A DNA stretch of 64,000 bases from Methanofollis sp. W23 (GCF_017875325.1 NZ_JAGGMN010000001.1:310001-374000); one strand, 5' to 3'; counted from the first letter of the stretch, positions 9,100 to 18,405 are shown. A program made the numbers and translations. Notes: generated by a model from the letters alone, not told the origin.

Positions 9100-9618
9100 T
9101 CAGGCCTGCTCTTCGAGAGTGAAGAGGACCGAGGGCAGGGCCCTGGCCCAGTTCCTGATCGCCGTCCAGTCCCTGGCGTCTCCAGGGGCGGCCCTGGCCA
9201 TCTTCATGATCTGGAGGTCGCTCGTGCTCATCCCTTCGGGGTCGAACTTCCCGGCAAAGGTCCCCTCAGTCTGGGGGTGAACGTACATCCGCAACTCGTT
9301 CATCGAGGCCCTGGCTGATTTCCTGATCAGGTCGCTCTCCTCTTTCATCGAATACCCGACTGCAAAGGCGGCGAGCGGACGCTCGTTCAACTCGACCCTG
9401 AAGTGCTTGGCCAGGTCGACCGCCTCAGGGAGCCACTTGCCCATATAGATCGGGCTGCCGGCGACGACGGCGGCGTAGGGCGTGACGTCCTCGACCTCCA
9501 TCACGTTTATGCAGTCGACCTCATAGCCACGATCCCTGATCTCGTCTGCGATGACCCGGGCAATCTCCTCTGTCGAGCCGTACCTGCTCGCGTATGCCAC
9601 TAATATCCTCTCAGTCAT
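9100..9618 (-). CDS. Flavodoxin-domain protein (HemG-like)
   Basis: A 172-residue FMN-binding flavodoxin-like protein. The phosphate-binding loop YASRYGSTEEIA lies at the N-terminus, and VVAGSPIYMGKWLPEA and the aromatic stretch FAVGYSMKEES follow where flavin-contacting loops occur. It resembles the menaquinone-type protoporphyrinogen oxidase/flavodoxin group, but methanogens lacking heme use such proteins as general electron carriers, so heme synthesis should not be inferred. Start at 9618 is chosen for the GGAGTGGAG just upstream. It is the last gene of a three-gene minus-strand operon, 22 nt after the DUF2156 gene. Confidence 0.82.
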   Translation of the reverse strand: MTERILVAYASRYGSTEEIARVIADEIRDRGYEVDCINVMEVEDVTPYAAVVAGSPIYMGKWLPEAVDLAKHFRVELNERPLAAFAVGYSMKEESDLIRKSARASMNELRMYVHPQTEGTFAGKFDPEGMSTSDLQIMKMARAAPGDARDWTAIRNWARALPSVLFTLEEQA

Positions 9619-9640
9619 GCTCCACTCCATATCGACGCAT

Positions 9641-10552
9641 TCATAGATGTCTCTTTTCCAGGTCGGTGCGTCGGGCGGTATGGACCCTGGCCATGTGATG
9701 GGGGTGATAGCGCAGTTTTGCCTCTCGCAGCCCAGGGATCCCGAGGTCTGACTCGCGGTTGAGGTAAGGGTAGCGCCCGGCCAGGCTCAGGGCGGTCTCC
9801 TGGTTGACGGCCTTGTAGATCCCTTCGCAGTCAGGGAGCCCCTTCTCGAAGTGGACCACCGCCGTCTCCTCGTTGAGACGGTCGTACAGGGCGCACCCGG
9901 CGATCGTGTCCTCGACCCGCACCGCGATCCCTTCGAGTCCGAGGTCCTCGAAATGCGTGATCGCATAGTGCAGGGCGGTCTTCTCCTCGGCAAGGACGGG
10001 CGAGTCGTCGCAATGGCGCCACTCGCACCAGCGCTCCAGGAACTCGACCACCTCGTCGAGGAGGGGCGGGGTGACCGCCTCGACCGCAGGGCCACACTCG
10101 CGCCTGAAACGGTTGAGATGTTTTCTGATGGTGAGGTAGCCTCTGCCATGGAGTGCGGCGAGGTCTTCTGTGCGGTACACATAGTCGGCAAAGTCCCGGT
10201 CTGGGCTGAGGGGAAGGGCGGGGCACAACGAGCGCACCTTGTCGAGGGTGGCGTCGTCGAAGAGGTAATATGCCACCTTCCCGCCCTCCCGCGCCGCAAG
10301 GTCGAGGACGGCCTCGAGGGCTTCGTGGTCAGAGGGGCCGATGGGGCCGCGGAACGAGCGTTCCCCCTGGACCGTGCTCATGATCACGACCCCCTCGCCG
10401 AGGCGGGCATACTCGTAATGGGCATAGTGGTTCCAGCAGAGCATCGTGGTGAAGCTCAGGTCTGAGTGCACCGGCGGGTGGCGGCGGTACAGGTCGGCAA
10501 AGACTGTCCGGTCGCCTGGAGTGACCGGCCTGAACTCGTCAATAGAGATCAT
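9641..10552 (-). CDS. DUF2156 (phosphatidylglycerol lysyltransferase-like GNAT) protein
   Basis: A 303-residue protein of the DUF2156 type, two tandem GNAT-like folds related to the C-terminal domain of MprF and to FemX-type aminoacyl transferases. Family marks are the opening DLYRRHPPVHSDLSFTTMLCWN, the central YLTIRKHLNRFRRE, and the C-terminal HFEKGLPDCEGIYKAVNQE...YLNRESDLGIPGLREAKLRYHP. It is likely to transfer an acyl or aminoacyl group; the acceptor is unknown. Its start overlaps the end of the upstream acetyltransferase gene by 14 bp, indicating translational coupling. Confidence 0.85.
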   Translation of the reverse strand: MISIDEFRPVTPGDRTVFADLYRRHPPVHSDLSFTTMLCWNHYAHYEYARLGEGVVIMSTVQGERSFRGPIGPSDHEALEAVLDLAAREGGKVAYYLFDDATLDKVRSLCPALPLSPDRDFADYVYRTEDLAALHGRGYLTIRKHLNRFRRECGPAVEAVTPPLLDEVVEFLERWCEWRHCDDSPVLAEEKTALHYAITHFEDLGLEGIAVRVEDTIAGCALYDRLNEETAVVHFEKGLPDCEGIYKAVNQETALSLAGRYPYLNRESDLGIPGLREAKLRYHPHHMARVHTARRTDLEKRHL

Positions 10553-10964
10553 CTTCCTCCCTCAGGAGCATCGGGACGTGCCCTGTCATCCTGGCAAACC
10601 CGTGGCGTTGATAAAATGCAACCGTGCCTGGCTGGGCGATGAGCCCGATCCAGGTGAGACCGTGGGATGTGCAGAAGGTGACCAGAGTCTTTACGATGGC
10701 GTCCCCGATCCCATAGCCCCTGTACTCGGGGAGGACGATGATGTCCTGGAGATAGGCGTCAGAGCACCCGTCCGAGATCGCCCGCCCCATCCCTACGGCC
10801 CGTTCCCTGTCGACGGCGACGACAAAGCAGAAACTTCCCTTGATGAGGGGGGGGATCCCGTGGGCCGTCCACTCCTCCTTCCACCACTCGCCCGCACGGT
10901 AGAGCCCGACGATCTCCTCGGCGTCCCAGGCCCTGACGGTCCTGAGAGTGATCCCGGAGAGCAT
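10539..10964 (-). CDS. GNAT family N-acetyltransferase
   Basis: A 141-residue single-domain GNAT enzyme. The acetyl-CoA loop is visible as LPEYRGYGIGDAIVKTL (the R/Q-x-x-G-x-G/A signature), preceded by the beta-4 strand DIIVLPEYRG and followed by FYQRHGFARM near the C-terminus, as in many small-molecule or amino-terminal acetyltransferases. The substrate is unknown. ATG 10964 is chosen because GGGGAG lies 4 nt before it and the fold begins there; the upstream in-frame extension is low-complexity intergenic DNA. First gene of the acetyltransferase-DUF2156-flavodoxin operon; a CTATATAGG TATA-like box lies at ~10984-10993 on the minus strand. Confidence 0.85.
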   Translation of the reverse strand: MLSGITLRTVRAWDAEEIVGLYRAGEWWKEEWTAHGIPPLIKGSFCFVVAVDRERAVGMGRAISDGCSDAYLQDIIVLPEYRGYGIGDAIVKTLVTFCTSHGLTWIGLIAQPGTVAFYQRHGFARMTGHVPMLLREEDDLY

Positions 10965-11230
10965 GCACTCCCCTTGCTTTGATCCTATATAGAGACCGCG
11001 GGGGGAGAGCGGGACAGGTGACGATGAGGCAGGCCCGGTCCCCCCGCCATCATCTCTATCTGTCTTCAAGAAGGGGGGCTGTATTAATCGCGGCAGGACA
11101 TCTGGAAGATCTGGTTTTTCCGCTCTCCCGGGCGCGCCACACACATACAATGGGTGAAGCCTCCTACAAACCCCCAGAACGAGAATGACTGGAGAGTTCA
11201 GAGAAAAAAAGGGTGATCTGTTCATCTCCT

Positions 11231-11409
11231 GGTTCTGTAGAAGTGAGCATGACCTCCGGGCTCACGCATACAGGATGAAAAAATATCGGCTTTGGAGAAA
11301 TCCTCTTGATGAATCTCTCTGGCAGGGGGCGGCGTCCCCGGCCAGAGGGGTAGGAAGGCGGGTGACACACGTCTCCCCCACACAAGAGGGGAGGGGTTCT
11401 ACAGGGCCA
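11231..11409. repeat. Dispersed element E3 (short form)
   Basis: Left end GGTTCTGTAGAA (11231-11242), then the hairpin module GAGCATGACC...GGGCTCACGCATACAGGATGAAAA; right end TTCTACAGGGCC (11398-11409), inverted with two mismatches. At 179 bp this is the shortest intact copy. Upstream, 10965-11230 contains only the acetyltransferase promoter area and no gene. Confidence 0.65.
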
Positions 11410-11961
11410 GAGTATCATCTCAGACCTGGATCGATCTCCGACCCTCATCTATTTTGTTCAAGGAGCGGATCGAAGTCGAGCACCATGCCGCCGATCCATC
11501 AGAAATATATTCTATCCTCTGCATGTCGGCTCCAACGTGATATGGTGAGTTCAAACACTCATGCAAACCTGAAGAGAGGATCGTCAGGATCATCTTCATG
11601 GAGGACATCCCAGCACTCTTCCCTTCTTCGTTGCCCAACCATGCCTTCCCTCCCCACCGCGCCGGGGGCGTTGCCCCCGGACCCCCTGGATGGCGATAGA
11701 GATGGGAAGGCAGAGCGATGATCGTGAAGACGGGCACCCCACGACACTCTTCATGGGGGGGCATTCGCCCCTGGCGAGAAAGTGTAGGAAGGTGGCAAGA
11801 ATAGGAGAGGGAGAGAGTATCTACAAAACTTATAGAGATAATCTTCATGACCATTTTCAGAGTAAATCCTCTTGATTCTTCTCTTCGACGCGGGACGACG
11901 AACTCCCGCCAGAGAGGTCCATCAAGGGGATTTTTATAGGCCCCATCTCCAGGGATTTTTT
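11410..11961. other. Intergenic region with GC-rich palindromic repeat
   Basis: No credible ORF. At about 11635-11712 is a copy of the dispersed GC-rich palindrome: GCCTTCCC, then CGCCGGGGGCGTTGCCCCCGG, then GGATGGCGATAG and GGGAAGGC. A partial right-end motif (TATCTACAAAAC) occurs at ~11819-11830 without an obvious left partner. Confidence 0.5.
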
Positions 11962-12423
11962 TCAGTCCTCTTTTTTCCAGGAGAACATCGGGAACATCGG
12001 TTTGAGGGGATCGGTCTCATCAAGGGCCGAGAGTCGCACGGTCTGGCTGTGCCTCTGGCCGCTGCTGTTTGTATATGAGACGGCCGCCTTCAGTTCGGTG
12101 GCCATCGACGAGAGTGGATGAGTGTAGGTCTCGTCGATGCCGAGTTCAGGGATGTCGAACTCGATGTTCATCGGGACAAGGGCGATATGAATTTCCTTTG
12201 CCGGAGCGTTCCCGCCATTTGTGACGATCACCGACTTTGCATCATCAGAGAGATAGCATGAGACTTCGGGGAGGTCTCTGGTCTCCTCCATGATATAGAG
12301 GCACATCGCCAGGGTTCCAAGAACGATAATAAGCAAGGCCCCGATAAAGAGGTGCTGGGCGAGGATGAGGACGCCGCCGATGACCACGCCTGCACCGAGT
12401 ATGACTGCAGGGACACGTACCAT
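11962..12423 (-). CDS. Small membrane-anchored protein of unknown function
   Basis: About 153 residues from ATG 12423. Two closely spaced hydrophobic helices (residues ~5-45, AVILGAGVVIGGVLILAQ and GALLIIVLGTLAMCLYIM) are followed by a ~105-residue soluble domain predicted to be mostly beta strands, with SVIVTNGGNAPAKEIHIALVP resembling an immunoglobulin-like/CARDB-type strand pattern. I do not recognise a family. The 32-residue upstream extension in frame lies inside a dispersed repeat (12501 onward), so it is left out; no clear Shine-Dalgarno is seen at 12423. Confidence 0.6.
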   Translation of the reverse strand: MVRVPAVILGAGVVIGGVLILAQHLFIGALLIIVLGTLAMCLYIMEETRDLPEVSCYLSDDAKSVIVTNGGNAPAKEIHIALVPMNIEFDIPELGIDETYTHPLSSMATELKAAVSYTNSSGQRHSQTVRLSALDETDPLKPMFPMFSWKKED

Positions 12424-12500
12424 ATCATGGAATTGGTCTGAGGAGATATAATAGGATAGGAATTGGATGCAGGGTTCTCTTGTTGAAGTGCCCTGTAATG

Positions 12501-12878
12501 ACTCTGTAGAATCTGGCATGAGCCTTTGGGTTCACGCATATGGGATGAAAATTTCTTGTCATGTGGTCTCTCTTTTTCAAGCCTGAAGAGCAGGTGAGGA
12601 TCGGCTGTGTAGAATGAGCATGAGGCGAGAACACGCCTCACGCATACTGGACGAACATTTTTCGTTGCTGGATTATTCTTTTTTAAGACCGGAGAATTGG
12701 AGAGGATCGTGTTCCATCGCCGCCCCCACCTCTCTTCGTCGTGGGTGGGTCCCCCCCGGTGCGAGACGGCGGGGAAGACTCTACGATGAGGGCGGGACGT
12801 CGGATCATCATACCTTCCCATATCCTTGCGTCAGGGGCGCGGCTCCCACCAGGAAGAGGTGAGGCTCTCTACAGAGTC
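12501..12878. repeat. Dispersed element E4, with two tandem left modules
   Basis: Left end GACTCTGTAGAA (12501-12512); right end CTCTACAGAGTC (12867-12878), which matches it in inverted orientation at 11 of 12 positions. A second left end, GGCTGTGTAGAA, occurs at 12603-12614, so the hairpin module is present twice. The second copy has a perfect 7-bp stem TGAGGCG/CGCCTCA. The inner GC-rich unit (CCCCCCCGGTGCGAGACGGC) is shared with 14845, 21800, 40940 and 56150. Region 12879-13203 holds no gene beyond the serS promoter (TATA-like ATTTATGA at ~13166-13173). Confidence 0.65.
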
Positions 12879-13203
12879 CTATAATGTCAACTCTCTACCA
12901 ATTCTGTTCATGACTGCGCGTGCCCGGAGTCTGACTCATGCTCGGCTCTGGTCGACAGCGAAACCCTACAAATTGTTCTCACCTTCTTCTGGTCGTCCTC
13001 CCACTGTGTGATGGATGGCCCGGGGGTATGCATCTCCGGCCGCCTTCTCTCAAGCAAGAGAGGAAGACTGAGAGGAGATATTGATCCTATTTTATCCGGG
13101 GCAGTCCCCTCCGGGCAACCCTCAAGTTCTCTCGCATCCAAACTGATCAGGACAGGAAAGAATCAATTTATGAATTCAGCGCACCAGAGGGAGAGAGAAG
13201 ACA

Positions 13204-14481
13204 ATGCTTGAGTTGAAGTTCATCAGGGATCATCCTGAGGTCGTGAGGGCCGACCTCACGAAGAGGGGAGACGAGGAGAAACTTGCATGGCTCGACGACC
13301 TGCTGGAGAAGGACCGGCGGAGCCGCGAGATCCAGACTGAGGTCAACCGGATGCGGAGCCGGCGCAACAAGATCGGCCGCGAGATCAATGCCGCCAGGAA
13401 GGCGGGCGAGGACATCGCGCCCCTCCTCGAAGAGGCGTCCACCCTCCCGAAGGTGATCAAGGAGGCCGAGACCGAACTCGACGCGATCGACGAGCGGGTC
13501 CATTTCTATCTGATGCGGATCCCCAATATCCTCCACGAGAGTGTCCCGGTCGGCAAGGACGACACCGAAAACGTCGAGGTGAAGCGGTGGGGTGAACTGA
13601 AGGTTCCGGCGTTCGAGTTGAAGAACCACGGCGCCCTCGCGGTCGAGCATGACTGGGCCGACTTCGAGCGTGCGGTCAAGATCTCAGGGGCCGGGTTCTA
13701 CTTCCTCAAGGGCAACCTCGTCCTCCTGGACATGGCGCTGCAGCGCTATGCCCTCGACATGCTGATGGAGCGCGGCTACACTCCGGTCTCGCCCCCGTAC
13801 ATGATGAACCGGGCGGCGTACGAGGGGGTCACCGACCTCGCCGACTTCGAGAACGTGATGTACAAGATCGACGGCGAGGACGAGTTCATGATCGCCACGA
13901 GCGAGCACCCGATGGCGGCGATGTACAAGGACGAGATCTTCGAGGAGAAGGACCTCCCCCTGAAGTACGCCGGGATCAGCCCGTGTTTCAGGCGCGAGAT
14001 CGGCGCCCACGGGCTCGACACGAAGGGGCTCTTCCGTGTCCACCAGTTCACGAAGGTCGAGCAGTTCATCTATTGCAAGCCTGAAGACTCGTGGCAGTAC
14101 CATGAAGAACTCCTGGCCAATGCCGAGGCGTACTTCCAGGCCCTGGGCCTCCCGTATCATGTCGTCAACATCTGCACCGGCGATATCGGGACGGTGGCGG
14201 CGAAGAAGTACGACATCGAGGTCTGGATGCCTCGCGAGGAGCAGTACCGCGAGGTGGTCTCGTGCTCGAACTGCACCTCGTACCAGGCGGTGGGGCTCAA
14301 CATCAGGGTGCGCGACGCCTCTGACTTCACCTCCAAGCACCCGGTCCACACTCTCAACAGCACGGCGGTGGCGACCTCCAGGACGATCAGGGCGATCCTC
14401 GAAAACTATCAGCAGGAGGACGGCTCGGTCGTGGTGCCCGAGGTGCTCAGGAAGTACATGGGCGGCATCGAGACGTTGTAA
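13204..14481 (+). CDS. serS: Seryl-tRNA synthetase, bacterial-like type
   Basis: A 425-residue class II aminoacyl-tRNA synthetase that charges tRNA-Ser. Residues ~1-105 form the long antiparallel coiled-coil arm that grips the tRNA variable arm. The catalytic core shows motif 2 (CFRREIGAHGLDTKGLFRVHQF) and motif 3 (LNSTAVATSRTIRAILENYQ). This is the common type, not the rare zinc-containing methanogenic SerRS of Methanococcus and relatives. GAGGGAGAGAG directly upstream supports the ATG at 13204. A T-rich stretch after the stop probably ends transcription. Confidence 0.97.
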   Translation: MLELKFIRDHPEVVRADLTKRGDEEKLAWLDDLLEKDRRSREIQTEVNRMRSRRNKIGREINAARKAGEDIAPLLEEASTLPKVIKEAETELDAIDERVHFYLMRIPNILHESVPVGKDDTENVEVKRWGELKVPAFELKNHGALAVEHDWADFERAVKISGAGFYFLKGNLVLLDMALQRYALDMLMERGYTPVSPPYMMNRAAYEGVTDLADFENVMYKIDGEDEFMIATSEHPMAAMYKDEIFEEKDLPLKYAGISPCFRREIGAHGLDTKGLFRVHQFTKVEQFIYCKPEDSWQYHEELLANAEAYFQALGLPYHVVNICTGDIGTVAAKKYDIEVWMPREEQYREVVSCSNCTSYQAVGLNIRVRDASDFTSKHPVHTLNSTAVATSRTIRAILENYQQEDGSVVVPEVLRKYMGGIETL

Positions 14482-14490
14482 GACTGAATA

Positions 14491-14505
14491 TTCCTTTCTT
14501 TTTTT
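14491..14505 (+). terminator. T-run after serS
   Basis: TTCCTTTCTTTTTTT lies 10 nt after the serS stop, the usual form of an archaeal intrinsic terminator. The dispersed element E5 begins at the next base. Confidence 0.5.
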
Positions 14506-15065
14506 GGCTCTGTAGAATTTGGCATGGGACGAGAGGGCGTCTCAAACATATGTGATGAAAATTTCCTGTTGAAGTCATCCCAAAACTCTCCAGCCCTCTT
14601 CCTCACCGATGCATTCATCGCCTTCCCTCATCACCGCGCTGGGGGCTCTGCCCCCAGACCCCCGGGATGGCGATAGGGACGGGAAGGCAGCGAGAAGCCA
14701 TGAAGAGGGGCGGCACGCCCCCAGGCGGAGGATAGGGTTTGGAATTCTTGGAAAGAAGCACGTCGGTTCGAGGGGATGTTCACCCTAAGAGTGTTTTGGG
14801 ATATGCTCTTTTTTAAGACAGGATGAATCAGTGAGGATCGTGTTCCCATAGCCGCCCCCCGGCGCGAGACGGCGGGAAAGATTCTGCACTTGAGGGCGGC
14901 ACGTCTGATTAATCCATCACCCCTTCCCCCATTTTCTCGCGGGGGGCGAGTGCCGCCCCGACCCTGGGGGATGAAGAGAGGGCCGGGAAGGCACCATCGA
15001 TGACCATGAGGAGCGTATTGCCGTCTCCAGTCGAAGAGAATCATCGAGAGGATTTCTATGAGATC
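14506..15065. repeat. Dispersed element E5
   Basis: Left end GGCTCTGTAGAA (14506-14517); hairpin module GGCATGGGACG...CGTCTCAAACATATGTGATGAAAA with a 7-bp stem TGGGACG/CGTCTCA containing one G-T pair. Two copies of the GC-rich palindrome follow (about 14628-14690 and 14918-14985). Right end TTCTATGAGATC (15054-15065) is a degraded copy. It occupies nearly all of the serS-DUF1211 gap; no gene. Confidence 0.65.
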
Positions 15066-15155
15066 ATACTCCCCTCTCTTTTTTCGATCCCTCCCACCGG
15101 CGATCCAAATAATTTTGAGTTCTGCTCCCCATCATCCCGGCGGGGACGGTGAATA

Positions 15156-15824
15156 ATGGGCCGCCGCGACGAGGGGGAGAAGAGACCGGGCCGGAGCCGC
15201 CTGACCGACGTGCTCCCCGCCGACCGGTTGAACGCCTTTGCCGACGGGGTGTTTGCGATCGTCATCACGCTCCTCGTCCTCGAACTCCCGGTGCCGGAGG
15301 GCGGCGAGGCCCTGGTCCCGGCGCTCCTGGAGGCATGGCCCGACTTCCTCGCCTATGTGATCAGTTTTGTATTCATCGGCGGGTTCTGGATGACGCATGC
15401 GTCCATCACCCGCCTGACCGCCGAGGAAGACGAGGTCACGTTCCGCCTCACCCTGATGACGCTCTTCTTCGTCTCCTTCCTGCCGTTCACCACGAGGCTG
15501 ATGGCCGGCCACCTCGTCGGGGCGGGTTCGCACCTCTCGGTCCTCGTCTACGGCCTGGACCTCCTCGTCGCCTCGGTCCTGCTGAGCGCGATCATGCGTT
15601 ACCTTGCGTGGCGCCCCGAACTGCTCGTCGACGGGCTTGCCGAGGATGATTTCCGTCTCATGGAGAGACGGCGACGGTCAGGTATCGTCTCCAATGGGAT
15701 CGGGGTGCTGCTCGCCCTCTTCCTCCCGCCGGCGGCGGTCGTGGTGTACATTGCGGTGGCGTTCTTCTTCTTTGTCCAGCCATTTTTCTATAAACGGATC
15801 CTCAGACGGTCTCGGGAGAGGTGA
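15156..15824 (+). CDS. DUF1211 / TMEM175-like potassium channel protein
   Basis: A 222-residue membrane protein with six predicted helices. The signature RLNAFADGVFAIVITLLVLEL at residues ~24-44 is the TM1 filter motif of prokaryotic TMEM175 channels (usually R-x-x-x-F-S-D; here F-A-D). A second region, FWMTHASITRL, matches the family's FW-x-x-H motif. Prokaryotic members assemble as tetramers and pass potassium ions. The Ser-to-Ala change in FSD is a small oddity. The start follows CGGTGAATA; no closer alternative fits the N-terminal charged tail. Confidence 0.85.
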   Translation: MGRRDEGEKRPGRSRLTDVLPADRLNAFADGVFAIVITLLVLELPVPEGGEALVPALLEAWPDFLAYVISFVFIGGFWMTHASITRLTAEEDEVTFRLTLMTLFFVSFLPFTTRLMAGHLVGAGSHLSVLVYGLDLLVASVLLSAIMRYLAWRPELLVDGLAEDDFRLMERRRRSGIVSNGIGVLLALFLPPAAVVVYIAVAFFFFVQPFFYKRILRRSRER

Positions 15825-15877
15825 GCAGAGGACGGCGTGGAGATCTGCACCAACCCCTCCTCCGCCATCTGGGAATA

Positions 15878-15960
15878 CATATAAATCCGCCGACATATAG
15901 GCGCTGACCAGTGTCCGCCAGAAGAACCCGCTTTGCGGAGGGTTCGACGTTTCTTCTGGC
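15878..15960 (+). promoter_or_regulatory. Promoter and structured leader of the sulfatase gene
   Basis: A TATA-like CATATAAAT at 15878-15886 is followed by a nested inverted repeat: GCCAGAAGAA (15917-15926) with TTCTTCTGGC (15951-15960), enclosing GAACCC (15924-15929) with GGGTTC (15940-15945). The structure lies at or just after the expected transcription start, so it may be an operator or an mRNA leader fold. The sulfatase start is ~90 nt further on. Confidence 0.45.
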
Positions 15961-16047
15961 CGATTTGATCACATGATCCCTGCAGGCGGGAGAGCGCACT
16001 CCAGGACACACGGGCAGAGGATGGAAACTAAAAGGAGGTTGGATAAA

Positions 16048-18405
16048 ATGGTACAGAAACCGGAGAAAACAGGGCGGGAACTTCTCCCGATCCCCGATAT
16101 CCAGGTTGCGGGAAAGATGGCGCTGGACGCGCGGAACGCTGAATTCCCCCCCATAAAACCGCTTCGGCCGCCTAAAGGCGCTCCCAATGTGGTCGTCGTC
16201 CTGATCGACGACATGGGGTTTGGTGCGCCAAGTGTGACCGGCGGCCCCTGCCAGATGCCGGCCATGGAAAAGGTCGCCGGAGACGGGCTGCTCTACAACC
16301 GCTTCCACACCACCGCACTCTGTTCGCCCACGCGTGCGGCGCTGCTGACCGGCCGCAACCACCATTCGGCGGGGATAGGCTCGGTCTGTGAAGTCGCCAC
16401 CGGTGCGCCGGGCAACGACAGCGTCCGCCCCAACAGCGTCGCCACCATTGCCGAGGTCCTGCGGCTCAACGGCTACAGCACCGGGTGTGTGGGCAAGGCA
16501 CACCAGACGCCGACCTGGGAGGTCAGCATGTCGGGTCCCTTCGACCGCTGGCCTACAGGCGAAGGCTTCGAGAAGTTCTACGGTTTCGTGGGCGGTGAGA
16601 CCAACCAGTGGTCGCCCACCCTGTACATGAACAACATCCCTGTCGAGCCCTGGGGCACGGCGGAGGAGGGCTACCACTTTTCAGAGGATATCGTCGACAA
16701 GGCCATCGCCTGGGTCCGCGGGCTGCAGGTCATGACCCCGGACAAGCCTTTCTTCCTCTACGTCTCGTTCGGCGCCACCCATGCCCCGCATCATGTCCCG
16801 CAGGAGTGGATCGACAGATATCGGGGCAGGTTCGACAGGGGCTGGGACACCGTGCGGGAAGAGACCCTGGCCGCCATGAAGGCCCGGAGCATCGTGCCGC
16901 CCGACACCGAACTGACCCCCCGGCCCGAAGGAGTGGCGGCCTGGGACGACCTGAACGAGACCCAGAAGAGGGTCTACGCCCGCCTGATGGAGGCGTATGC
17001 GGGCTTTGCCGAGCACACCGACGCCCAGGTGATGCGCCTGATCGAGACCCTCGAGGAGATGGGTGTCTATGACGACACCCTCTTCATCTACATCGCCGGC
17101 GACAACGGCGCCAGCGCTGAGGGCGGGCTTGACGGCACCTTCAACGAACTGATGGCTTTAAACGGCATTCCGCAGGTGCTGGAAGACGTGCTTCCAAGGT
17201 TGGACGATGTCGGCGGGCCGAAGGCCTTCAACCACTACCCGGTCGGCTGGGCGCACGCCATGAACTGTCCCTACCAGTACACCAAGCAGGTGGCGTCGCA
17301 TTTCGGCGGTACCCGCAACGCCATGGCCGTCAGCTGGCCCGAGGGCATCACGGCCAGGGGCGAGATCCGCCGGCAGTTCCATCACGTCATCGACATCGTG
17401 CCCACCATCCTGGAGGTGGCCGGGCTGCCCGAACCCTACATGGTCAACGGCATCGCCCAGAAGCCTCTGGAGGGGGTCAGCATGGCCGACTCGTTCGACG
17501 ACCCGGACGCCGAAGAGCGGCACCTGACCCAGTACTTTGAGATCTTCGGCAACCGCGGGATCTATCACGAGGGCTGGACGGCCGTGACCCATCACAGTAC
17601 GCCGTGGCTCACGCGTGAGTGGCCTTCGTTCGATGCGGACGACTGGGAACTCTACGACACCACCAAAGACTGGAGCCAGGCCCGCGACCTCTCGAAGGAG
17701 ATGCCCGACAAACTGCGCGAGTTGCAGTACCTGTTCATGATCGAGGCGGCCCGGTACAACGTTTTCCCGCTCGACGATCGGCGCTACGAGCGTTTCAACG
17801 CCGCCGTCGCCGGACGCCCTGACCTGCCAGGCGGCCGCACGACCATGACCTTCTACCCGGGCATGACCCACCTGATGGAGAACACCGTGCTCAACATCAA
17901 GAACCGCTCGCACACTGTCACCGCCGAGGTGGAAGTCACTGAAGGCAGGACGGACGGCGTGATCGTGGCACAGGGCGGGCGTTTTGCCGGGTGGGCACTC
18001 TATGTCAGGGACGGCGCGGCCAGATATGTCCACAACTTCTTCGACTTTGATTACTACTACGTAAAAACGTCCGAGAAACTGCCCGCCGGCACGGTCACCA
18101 TCCGCTATCACTTCGCCTTCGACGGCGGCAGACCCGGGGCCGGCGGCACCGGGATGATCTATGTCAACGACAGAAAGGTCGGGGAAGGGCGCATCGAGAA
18201 GACCGTGCCCTTCGTCTTCTCCGCCGATGAGACGATGGATATCGGTTCTGATCTGGCCATGCCGGTCACCGATGACTATCCTGAGGGTGCGGCGAACAGG
18301 TTCCAGGGCAAGATCCACTGGGTGCGTATTGATCTGGAAGAGGACGAGGTCAGCCGTCTCGAACCGGAGGAGCAAAAATACCACCGCATGATGGCGCGGC
18401 AGTAG
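16048..18405 (+). CDS. Arylsulfatase (type I, formylglycine-dependent), cytoplasmic
   Basis: A 785-residue sulfatase that should hydrolyse sulfate esters with a formylglycine made from Cys92 in CSPTRAALLTGR (the C-x-P-x-R motif). Metal-binding aspartates are visible in VLIDDMGFG (residues 52-59), and IAGDNGASAEGG supplies the later Asp-Asn metal ligands. The length and the long C-terminal beta-rich region match the AtsA-like subgroup. No signal peptide is present. Start 16048 follows AAAGGAGGTTGGATAAA, a strong ribosome site; the upstream in-frame ATGs lack one. Sulfatases are unusual in methanogens, so transfer from bacteria is likely. No sulfatase-maturing enzyme gene lies in the window. 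Confidence 0.92.
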   Translation: MVQKPEKTGRELLPIPDIQVAGKMALDARNAEFPPIKPLRPPKGAPNVVVVLIDDMGFGAPSVTGGPCQMPAMEKVAGDGLLYNRFHTTALCSPTRAALLTGRNHHSAGIGSVCEVATGAPGNDSVRPNSVATIAEVLRLNGYSTGCVGKAHQTPTWEVSMSGPFDRWPTGEGFEKFYGFVGGETNQWSPTLYMNNIPVEPWGTAEEGYHFSEDIVDKAIAWVRGLQVMTPDKPFFLYVSFGATHAPHHVPQEWIDRYRGRFDRGWDTVREETLAAMKARSIVPPDTELTPRPEGVAAWDDLNETQKRVYARLMEAYAGFAEHTDAQVMRLIETLEEMGVYDDTLFIYIAGDNGASAEGGLDGTFNELMALNGIPQVLEDVLPRLDDVGGPKAFNHYPVGWAHAMNCPYQYTKQVASHFGGTRNAMAVSWPEGITARGEIRRQFHHVIDIVPTILEVAGLPEPYMVNGIAQKPLEGVSMADSFDDPDAEERHLTQYFEIFGNRGIYHEGWTAVTHHSTPWLTREWPSFDADDWELYDTTKDWSQARDLSKEMPDKLRELQYLFMIEAARYNVFPLDDRRYERFNAAVAGRPDLPGGRTTMTFYPGMTHLMENTVLNIKNRSHTVTAEVEVTEGRTDGVIVAQGGRFAGWALYVRDGAARYVHNFFDFDYYYVKTSEKLPAGTVTIRYHFAFDGGRPGAGGTGMIYVNDRKVGEGRIEKTVPFVFSADETMDIGSDLAMPVTDDYPEGAANRFQGKIHWVRIDLEEDEVSRLEPEEQKYHRMMARQ

